A stretch of 64,000 nt of DNA, from positions 53,659 to 117,658 of the forward strand of contig CAOKFN010000007.1 in NCBI GenBank assembly GCA_948467735.1, written 5' to 3'. This document shows positions 58,428-64,000 of the stretch, piece by piece. Numbering within the stretch: the stretch's first letter is position 1; every line of letters starts with the position of its first letter. This stretch comes from an uncultured bacterium. GTDB lineage: Bacteria; Bacillota; Clostridia; Lachnospirales; Lachnospiraceae. The translations under genes and the position numbers were made by a program. The notes under the pieces are model-generated. The model worked only from the letters and a program-made list of their open reading frames with translations, was not told where the DNA came from and searched no databases.

Positions 58428-59477
58428 ATGTCAAAAAATGATATTCAAATGGTCGTTGGTGATTCAGATTATGATGAACTATTAAGAAGAGTTGGCGATG
58501 TGATACAGAAAGGCAGGAATTCCATTGCAGCCGCTGTTAATAATGCAATCGTACAGTCATATTGGGAGATAGGACAATATATTGTGGAATATGAACAGAA
58601 AGGACATGTTAAAGCAGAATATGGCTCTGATGTCCTCAACAGATTATCAAGAGATATGACGGATCGGTATGGAAAAGGATTTAGTCGAAGTAATATTTTT
58701 TATATGCGCAAAATATATTCGATTTATCCGCAGCTGCGACAGCGTTCCAATCTTTTGAGCTGGAGTCATTATATTGAACTTCTTAAATTGGATGATGAAT
58801 TGGAGCGTTCATTCTACGAGAAAGAATGTGAGTTCGAACACTGGGGCGTGAGAGAATTAAAGCGTCAAATGAAAAGTATGCTCTTTCATAGGATCGCTTT
58901 GAGCTCTGATAAAAATGAAGTGATGCGTCTTGCGAGAGAAGGACAGGTTGTTGAAAAGCCGGAGGATATCCTGAGGGAGCCATATGTATTTGAGTTTACA
59001 GGATTGCCGCAGTTACCTGTATATGGCGAAGATGATCTGGAGGAGGCTTTAGTCAGTAACCTCAGCCAGTTTTTCCTTGAGCTGGGAAAAGGTTTTACTT
59101 ATGTGGGCAGACAACAAAAAATTGTTATTGCTGGTAGAACGTACAAGGTTGATCTTGTGTTTTATCATAGGATTTTAAAATGTTTTGTGCTTGTGGATTT
59201 AAAGCGAGGCGAGGTTCAGCATGAGGATATCGGGCAGATGAATTTTTACCTGAATTATTATCGTGAAGAGATGAATACCGAGGGTGATACGGAACCTATT
59301 GGGATCGTGCTGGGAGCCTATCGGGACAAAGTGGTCATGCAGTATGCATTGCAGAATATTACAAATCAGGTATTTGTAAGCAGATATCAACTATATTTTC
59401 CAGAAAGAGAGCAGCTGGAGGCAGAATTTCGGAGGTTTATGGATGGTGCGGAGTCTGACAAAAGTAGTGGTGATTAA
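58428..59477 (+). CDS. YhcG/DUF1016 family PDDEXK nuclease
   Basis: A 349-residue protein. The N-terminal DUF1016-N domain has QSYWEIGQYIVEYEQKG, GKGFSRSNIFYMRKIYSIYP and LSWSHYIELLKLDD. The C-terminal nuclease has VYGEDDLEEALVSNLSQFFL, GKGFTYVGRQQKI, YKVDLVFYHRIL and FVLVDLKRGEVQHEDIGQMN; the D...(D)LK pair is the catalytic PD-(D/E)xK site. Relatives are often inside type I restriction loci; none is seen here. ATG 58428 has AAAGAGGT upstream. It is AT-rich and next to an IS remnant, which suggests horizontal transfer. Confidence 0.9.
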   Translation: MSKNDIQMVVGDSDYDELLRRVGDVIQKGRNSIAAAVNNAIVQSYWEIGQYIVEYEQKGHVKAEYGSDVLNRLSRDMTDRYGKGFSRSNIFYMRKIYSIYPQLRQRSNLLSWSHYIELLKLDDELERSFYEKECEFEHWGVRELKRQMKSMLFHRIALSSDKNEVMRLAREGQVVEKPEDILREPYVFEFTGLPQLPVYGEDDLEEALVSNLSQFFLELGKGFTYVGRQQKIVIAGRTYKVDLVFYHRILKCFVLVDLKRGEVQHEDIGQMNFYLNYYREEMNTEGDTEPIGIVLGAYRDKVVMQYALQNITNQVFVSRYQLYFPEREQLEAEFRRFMDGAESDKSSGD

Positions 59478-59504
59478 AAAGTTCAGACAGTGTCTGAACT
59501 TTTT
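59476..59504 (+). terminator. Terminator of the YhcG gene
   Basis: AAAAAGTTCAGACA (59476-59489) and TGTCTGAACTTTTT (59491-59504) form a perfect 14-bp stem with a one-base centre, overlapping the stop codon. The 19-base core resembles the palindrome at 58382-58400 (15 of 19 bases). Confidence 0.75.
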
Positions 59505-59549
59505 GGAATGATAGGAAGAAGCGCTAAAGTGTGGATTTCTGTCTTTCAT

Positions 59550-59711
59550 GGCAGAAACATCTTTTTTGCAGTTCTTGGAAATGCGGATGAATGGGAAGAA
59601 ATAGAAAGCTTCACAAAAAGGAAGGGGAAGTGGCTGCGCAAATATCTGGAACTTTCATTTTGCATTCCAACAGATGATTCTTACCGTATCGTGACGGGGA
59701 ATAAAAGATAG
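59550..59711 (+). mobile_element. ISAs1-family transposase remnant (N-terminal fragment)
   Basis: The frame reads GRNIFFAVLGNADEWEEIES, then FTKRKGKWLRKYLELSFCIP and TDDSYRIVTGNKR. This matches the DDE_Tnp_1-associated domain at the start of ISAs1 transposases ('GAE.WEEIE.FG..K..WLRK.L.L..GIPSHDTF.RVF'). The catalytic domain is gone and no terminal repeats were found. Confidence 0.7.
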
Positions 59712-59842
59712 CGCCGACAATTTAAGATTTGGTAAAAGAAAGCGATAAACTAAGCATGAAACGGATCCGGTATGAGATGTCAGAGACGGCGCTGAGATGC
59801 ATAGCGGTTTATAAGTTTATCCTGCACAACCCGCCCCTCCTC

Positions 59843-59871
59843 TTGCATTTTGCAGGGGTTTGTGATATGAT
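59843..59871 (+). promoter_or_regulatory. Promoter of ptb
   Basis: TTGCAT (59843-59848), 17 bases, TATGAT (59866-59871) preceded by TGA. The start near 59878 leaves a leader of about 118 bases. Nothing else is visible between 59712 and 59995. Confidence 0.7.
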
Positions 59872-59995
59872 TCATGACGGTGGAACATTTGTGAAAAGAC
59901 TGTCCCATGCGCGGTTGTAACAGCAGGGCAGCGCCGGACAGAATACAGAAAAGAAAGTGGACGTCCTGTGAGGGCAGAAAGGAAGTAAACGGGAA

Positions 59996-60922
59996 ATGAA
60001 ACAGGGTTTTGACGACATTACGGCAAAGGTGCAGAAGTGCGGCAGAAAGACGGTATCCGTGTCCGTGGCGCAGGATTCCGCAGTGCTTGAGGCGGTCAGG
60101 GAGGCAAAGAAAAGGAATATCGCCGATGCGATTCTGGTGGGTGACGAGGCAAAGATGAAGGAAATTGCGGCGTCCATGGGAATGGATTTGTCGGAATATG
60201 AGATCATCCATGAGCCGGATATGATTCAGGCTTCCCTGAAGGCGGTAAAGCTTGTTCATGACGGAAGAGCGGACATGTATATGAAGGGATTGATTGACAC
60301 CAAGGATTTCCTGAAAAGCGTTCTGGACAAGGAAGTGGGACTGCGCACAGGGAAGCCCCTTTCCCATGTATGCGTGTTTGAGATTCCCGGCATCGACAGG
60401 CTTCTGTTCCTGACGGATGTGGCGTTTATGACATATCCTTCCTTGGAGGATAAAGTCAACATCATCAAGAATACCATTCCCGTGTGCAGGGCCTGCGGCA
60501 TCGAGACCCCCAAGGTGGCGCCTCTGGCGGCGGTGGAAGTGGTGAATCCCAAAATGCCCGCCACGGTGGAGGCGGCGGAGCTGACCAAAATGTGCGAGGA
60601 AGGGCAGCTGACGGGCTGTATCGTGGACGGGCCTTTATCCCTTGACCTTGCCATCGACGCGGAGGCGGCGAAGCATAAGGCGGCCACAAACCGAAAGATT
60701 CAAGGAGACGCCGACATACTGCTGTTTCCGGATATTCACGCGGGCAATCTGGTGTACAAGGCAATCGTACATATGGTAAAGGTGAAGAACGGGTGCATTC
60801 TCACCGGCACCAAGGTTCCGGTGATTCTGACCAGCCGCTCCGACAGCTTTGAGACGAAGGTGAATTCCATTGCACTGGCGGCGGTTGTGGCGGAAGAAAT
60901 GAAGAAAAACGCACAGGAGTGA
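59996..60922 (+). CDS. ptb: Phosphate butyryltransferase
   Basis: A 308-residue enzyme of the phosphate acetyl/butyryltransferase family, which converts butyryl-CoA to butyryl phosphate. Motifs: AILVGDEAKMKEIAASMGMD, DMYMKGLIDTKDFLKSVLDK, LFLTDVAFMTYPSLEDKVNI, LTGCIVDGPLSLDLAID and ADILLFPDIHAGNLVYKAIV. The partner kinase buk lies 1.47 kb downstream rather than directly adjacent. Related enzymes can use other short acyl-CoAs, so the substrate is inferred. Confidence 0.93.
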   Translation: MKQGFDDITAKVQKCGRKTVSVSVAQDSAVLEAVREAKKRNIADAILVGDEAKMKEIAASMGMDLSEYEIIHEPDMIQASLKAVKLVHDGRADMYMKGLIDTKDFLKSVLDKEVGLRTGKPLSHVCVFEIPGIDRLLFLTDVAFMTYPSLEDKVNIIKNTIPVCRACGIETPKVAPLAAVEVVNPKMPATVEAAELTKMCEEGQLTGCIVDGPLSLDLAIDAEAAKHKAATNRKIQGDADILLFPDIHAGNLVYKAIVHMVKVKNGCILTGTKVPVILTSRSDSFETKVNSIALAAVVAEEMKKNAQE

Positions 60923-60933
60923 GTCAGGCCCAT

Positions 60934-61281
60934 ATGGCGGTTCGTTTAAAAAAGCGGAGAAAAATCATCTGCGGCGGGAAAACCTATATCTGGTATGTGT
61001 GCAGGGACGGGGCGTACTGCGATGAACCGGTTCTGCATATTATTTCAGACGATAAAAAGCTTATATTGTCCTGTCCCTTGAGGGAGGAGCGCGCTTATGT
61101 CATCAGTGAGGGAGCCTGCTTTCAGGGCAGGACGGGGGATGGTGTTAGGAAGCGGTATCTGCTGCCCATGAAGCTCCCCGCCGCGGTCACGCCCGGATTT
61201 GCTGCGGAATGCGTCGAATGGGCGGTTTGGGGCAGGTCTGCGGCGGCTGTGGACTATAACGGGGAGGATATTCGTTTTTGA
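60934..61281 (+). CDS. Hypothetical 115-residue protein between ptb and buk
   Basis: The protein begins MAVRLKKRRKIICGGKTYIW and continues as a beta-rich domain: YVCRDGAYCDEPVLHIISDD, KKLILSCPLREERAYVISEG, LPAAVTPGFAAECVEWAVWG. No family is recognised. The ATG at 60934 is 12 bases after the ptb stop; a GTG at 60919 overlaps that stop and is an alternative start. It is read together with ptb. Confidence 0.65.
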   Translation: MAVRLKKRRKIICGGKTYIWYVCRDGAYCDEPVLHIISDDKKLILSCPLREERAYVISEGACFQGRTGDGVRKRYLLPMKLPAAVTPGFAAECVEWAVWGRSAAAVDYNGEDIRF

Positions 61282-61439
61282 TTTGTTTTTGGCGTTTATT
61301 CGATGCGGGAGGGGCAGAGAATAAGTTAAAATTATAGTGGGGAGAGCAGCAAAAGGAAAGTTCAAAAAAGTTAGGTTTTATACGGCTTTCAGAGTTTCGT
61401 AATTACCTAAATATTTAAGAAAATGGAGGGAGGGGATGC

Positions 61440-62024
61440 ATGGACAGGATTCTTGTAATGGATGAACATAATTACGATGAAAATCTGGATGAAATCCTTA
61501 GAATCTCCGTGAGAGGAATTATATTTATGGATGGCTGTTCCTTGGGCGATACAATCTGCCATGGGGCTGCGCCGCCTGCCGCCTGCGAGCCGGGCAGATA
61601 TCCGTTATTGATGGTAGAAAGTTCCTTTGGAGAGATTAAACTGCCCGGCGGAGGCATGGAGCTTGGGGAGGATGACGAACAGGCTTTGATTCGGGAGGTG
61701 AAAGAGGAGACAGGATACGATGTGATTCCTGAATCCATAAGACCTTTTGGGGAAATAGAGGAAAAGAGGTTATCTGATCGTGAGCCGAAGATTTGGCATC
61801 AAATGAACCGTCTGTATTTTTGCAGGGTCTATCCGGGGCAGGGGCAGTGCGAATATTCCGAGAACGAGAAGAAGCATGGGTTTCGTCCGGTGCTCTATAC
61901 CATAGAGGAAGCGCTGGAAAAAAACGAGAAAATGTTGGAAACGGAAGGGCGGAACCAGCGCGAATATAAGACATTGCAGCTCATAAAAGATTATGTGGGC
62001 AAAGCAGTCAATTCAGTTGTATAA
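61440..62024 (+). CDS. NUDIX hydrolase
   Basis: A 194-residue protein with a full NUDIX box, GGGMELGEDDEQALIREVKE followed by ETGYDV, fitting GX5EX7REUXEEXGU. The N-terminal ~50 residues include a His/Cys/Gly loop (CSLGDTICHGAAPPAACEPG) not usual in the core. The substrate is unknown. GGAGGGAGGGG precedes the ATG; a second ATG four bases upstream is out of frame. It lies between ptb and buk. Confidence 0.9.
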   Translation: MDRILVMDEHNYDENLDEILRISVRGIIFMDGCSLGDTICHGAAPPAACEPGRYPLLMVESSFGEIKLPGGGMELGEDDEQALIREVKEETGYDVIPESIRPFGEIEEKRLSDREPKIWHQMNRLYFCRVYPGQGQCEYSENEKKHGFRPVLYTIEEALEKNEKMLETEGRNQREYKTLQLIKDYVGKAVNSVV

Positions 62025-62182
62025 ATGAGCGGATTTAAGATTTTGCCATCATCTGTCCGTGAGCAAAATACAAAATGCAGGGACTTTTTTGCAGTTTTTT
62101 GGATTTGTTCGATCATAATTCAGTTGATAAAACTGTTAAGTCAGTACGGTTTCAGTAATGATATGTATGGCAGATGATATTT

Positions 62183-62306
62183 TTGTAGTAATGACTTTGA
62201 TAGTGGACAGCTTCATTGTAACGGTTATGAAAGAGAACGCTTTTCATTGTAACGGCTATGAAAGAGAACATCTTTCATTGTAATGGTTTTGATAGTATAC
62301 GATTTT
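62183..62306 (+). repeat. 31-bp tandem repeat upstream of buk
   Basis: Units at 62214-62244 and 62245-62275 are near identical (CATTGTAACGG, then TATGAAAGAGAAC). 62276-62306 and 62183-62213 are decayed copies. The period is exactly 31 bases. A TTGACA (62305-62310) follows; no good -10 is present at 17 bases, only TTATCT at 18. Confidence 0.85.
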
Positions 62307-62393
62307 GACAGGCAATGATTTTAAAACGTTATCTTCTGCACAATATATTGACTTGTAAACTTTGGGATTATTTTTTGAAAAGGGAGAAATTAT

Positions 62394-63458
62394 ATGAAAA
62401 GCTTAATTATCAATCCCGGTTCCACTTCCACCAAAATCGGTGTATTTGAAGAGGAAACCTTGTTATTTGACGAAACCTTAAGACATTCCACGGAGGAAAT
62501 CAACCGGTTTGATTCCATTGTGGCCCAAAAAGATTTCCGCAAGAAAATCATTACGGATTTTCTGGAATCGAAGAATTTTGATATCAAGACCTTGGATGTG
62601 GTGGTCGGGCGGGGCGGAATGCTCAAGCCCATTCCCGGAGGCACCTATGCCGTGACAAAGGAGCTGATTGCGGATTTGGAGAAGGGAGTCCAAGGGCAGC
62701 ACGCCTCCAATCTGGGCGGCATACTGGCAAAGGAAATCGCGGATTCCATCGGCGTGCCTTCTTATATTGTGGATCCCACCGTTGTGGACGAGCTGATTCC
62801 TGTGGCCAGATATTCCGGCGTGCCGGAGCTTCCGAGGGTGAGTATTTTCCATGCCCTGAATCAGAAGGCCGTGGCAAAGCGCTATGCCAAGGAGATCGGA
62901 AAGCCTTACGAAAGCCTGCGGCTGATTGTGGTTCATATGGGCGGCGGCGTGTCCGTGGGCGCCCATGAGAACGGAAAAGTGATTGATGTGTTCAACGCGC
63001 TGGACGGGGACGGGGCCTTTTCGCCGGAGAGGGCGGGTGCGGTTCCCAGCGGGGCGCTGGTGAAAATGTGCTTTTCCGGTAAATATACCGAGAAGGAGGT
63101 ATACGGTAAAATCGTTGGAAACGGCGGATTTAACGCATATCTTGGCACCAATGACATGCGCGAGGTGACGAAACGCGCCAATGAGGGAGACGAGAAGGCG
63201 GCGGAGGCGAAGCAGGCGTTTATTTTCCAAGTGGCAAAGGACATCGGCTCCATGGCCTGCGTTTTAAGCGGCAGGGTGGATCGGATTATTGTCACGGGCG
63301 GCATTGCCTACGGCGAGGATATTGTGGCGGCGCTGAAGGAGAGGGCCGAGTGGATTGCGCCCTTTACGGTGTATCCGGGAGAGGATGAGCTGCTGGCCTT
63401 GGCGCAGGGGGCGCTGCGGGTGCTGAAGGGCGAGGAAGAGGTCAAGAGCTATTCCTGA
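62394..63458 (+). CDS. buk: Butyrate kinase
   Basis: A 354-residue acetate/butyrate kinase family enzyme that makes ATP and butyrate from butyryl phosphate. Motifs: LIINPGSTSTKIGVFEEETL, VVVGRGGMLKPIPGGTYAVT, HASNLGGILAKEIADSIGVP, VVHMGGGVSVGAHENGKVID and VTGGIAYGEDIVAALKERAE. The ribosome site AAAAGGGAG is well placed. With ptb it makes butyrate by the kinase route. Confidence 0.94.
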   Translation: MKSLIINPGSTSTKIGVFEEETLLFDETLRHSTEEINRFDSIVAQKDFRKKIITDFLESKNFDIKTLDVVVGRGGMLKPIPGGTYAVTKELIADLEKGVQGQHASNLGGILAKEIADSIGVPSYIVDPTVVDELIPVARYSGVPELPRVSIFHALNQKAVAKRYAKEIGKPYESLRLIVVHMGGGVSVGAHENGKVIDVFNALDGDGAFSPERAGAVPSGALVKMCFSGKYTEKEVYGKIVGNGGFNAYLGTNDMREVTKRANEGDEKAAEAKQAFIFQVAKDIGSMACVLSGRVDRIIVTGGIAYGEDIVAALKERAEWIAPFTVYPGEDELLALAQGALRVLKGEEEVKSYS

Positions 63459-63840
63459 GAAATTACCACGGGCAGTCTGACAGGGCGCTAATCCTGCATT
63501 ATAGCAGGCGGCAGGCGTCCTTTGGAAACTTTGGTATTGTGAATCTCGCGGCATTCGCAAATATGCGCAGGTCAGCCTTTGGCTGGCTTTGCAGGCACGG
63601 CATAATGCCCAACATAGCACCCTTGGCTCATTGCCCAGCGAGCAATGTCTGCTTGGCGGGCAGTGCCTGTTCAGCGAGTAAGAAACTGCCCAGCGAGCAA
63701 GAATCTGCTCGCGGGAGTAAAGGCCGGACGTTTTTGAGAAGGACTTGGCTTTCCGGAAGGATTCACGGCTGTTTTTCCCAAAATATCACAGTTGGAATGG
63801 GGGCGTTGTTATGTATGCCACGGCTGTCATTGAAATAAGG
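63459..63840 (+). other. Intergenic repeat-rich region after buk
   Basis: No credible gene is seen. GCCCAGCGAGCAA or close variants occur near 63637 and 63689, and TTCAGCGAGTAAG near 63671, with inverted GCTTGGCGGGC. GCAGGCGTCCTTTGG at 63511 resembles the core of the dispersed repeat at 7204 and 57251. CCTGCattataGCAGG is a small hairpin at 63493-63508. Confidence 0.5.
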
Positions 63841-63850
63841 CTACCGCAAT

Positions 63851-64000
63851 CCCACTGGCTTTAGACGGTGGGTTAAGGCAGCCAAAAGTGGCAGTTTGTG
63901 TTATACTTGCGTCATGGGAACATGGAAATCTAAAAAAAGACACAAGTATTTATTACAGTACCACATAATTTTTGTATGTAAATACAGAAAGAAACTGCTG
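63851..64000 (+). mobile_element. Left end of an IS200/IS605-type insertion sequence
   Basis: CCCAC (63851-63855) and GTGGG (63868-63872) enclose a 12-base loop with CTTTAGAC, the subterminal hairpin form used by HUH transposases. The transposase start follows 42 bases later. The right end is outside the window and the exact left boundary is not determined. Confidence 0.75.
63914..64000 (+). CDS. tnpA: IS200/IS605 family transposase TnpA (3' truncated by window)
   Basis: The first 29 codons read MGTWKSKKRHKYLLQYHIIF, then VCKYRKKLL. The 'LQYHIIFVCKYRKK' stretch is the first beta strand of the single-domain Y1 HUH transposase (family form 'YHLVWVTKYR+'). The HUH motif and catalytic Tyr lie beyond the window. 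The start is the only ATG in frame after the left-end hairpin; TATACT (63903-63908) may be a -10, though it would give almost no leader. Confidence 0.8.
   Translation, partial: MGTWKSKKRHKYLLQYHIIFVCKYRKKLL

Noticed and set aside
63539..63838. 99-codon frame after buk
   Set aside because: It runs through the intergenic AGCGAGCAA repeats, has no ribosome site and no family match.

Overview
The window looks like a chromosome segment of a gut-type anaerobic Firmicute, most probably a Lachnospiraceae member. The grounds are family content rather than any marker gene: phosphate butyryltransferase and butyrate kinase, a DUF4299 protein, DUF5050 and NusG-II/Gx-transporter proteins, a bifunctional chorismate mutase-prephenate dehydratase, a CydC-like ABC half transporter followed by YgbA-type and DUF454 proteins, a huge pectin-degrading surface protein with a KTGD-type wall anchor, and strong AGGAGG-type ribosome sites. 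No rRNA, phage, plasmid or CRISPR locus was seen. One tRNA is present.

Layout. 1-2.6 kb: an ABC exporter pair with two small companions. 2.9-3.8 kb: two adjacent alkyltransferase-family genes. 4-7.1 kb: accessory genes (Rpn-type nuclease, VbhA/Fic toxin-antitoxin pair, MerR-TipAS regulator with a 19-bp-spacer promoter). 7.8-19.4 kb: one 3886-codon gene for a wall-anchored rhamnogalacturonan-I degrading protein that joins two SGNH esterase domains, one PL11 lyase and many beta-sandwich modules. 19.6-23.6 kb: Uma2 nuclease, tRNA-Thr and a GT-C-like membrane protein. 23.7-29 kb: PBP1A, a YigZ/IMPACT protein and MgtE. 29-32.5 kb: a DUF1905-protease-like fusion, a PH protein, a MATE pump and a CmpB-like membrane protein. 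32.7-37.1 kb: a folate operon (folC-folE-HD-folP-folBK). 37.1-39.7 kb: a flavinylation-related group (Gx transporter, NusG-II, ApbE) and a zinc-type ArsR regulator. 41-49.3 kb: pheA, a DUF815 ATPase, the polyphosphate pair ppx-ppk, maf and a HAD phosphatase. 49.3-53 kb: degraded and AT-richer accessory genes. 53-58 kb: PHP phosphoesterase, ABC-F protein and DUF4299. 58.3-59.7 kb: a solitary YhcG/DUF1016 nuclease next to an ISAs1 remnant. 60-63.5 kb: ptb and buk, split by a small gene and a NUDIX hydrolase. The window ends inside an IS200/IS605 transposase.

Two features stand out. The first is the giant surface protein, which packs deacetylation and backbone cleavage of rhamnogalacturonan I into one anchored chain. 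The second is the number of short tandem repeats. Some lie between genes (36 bp before mgtE, 104 bp hairpin units before ppx, 31 bp before buk, and about 36 bp upstream of the ABC-F gene). Others lie in frame inside otherwise conserved proteins (14-residue and 11-residue units in the DUF815 ATPase, 10-residue units in Maf, 6-residue His-rich units in the ArsR regulator). All family assignments rest on motifs read by eye; no database search was possible.
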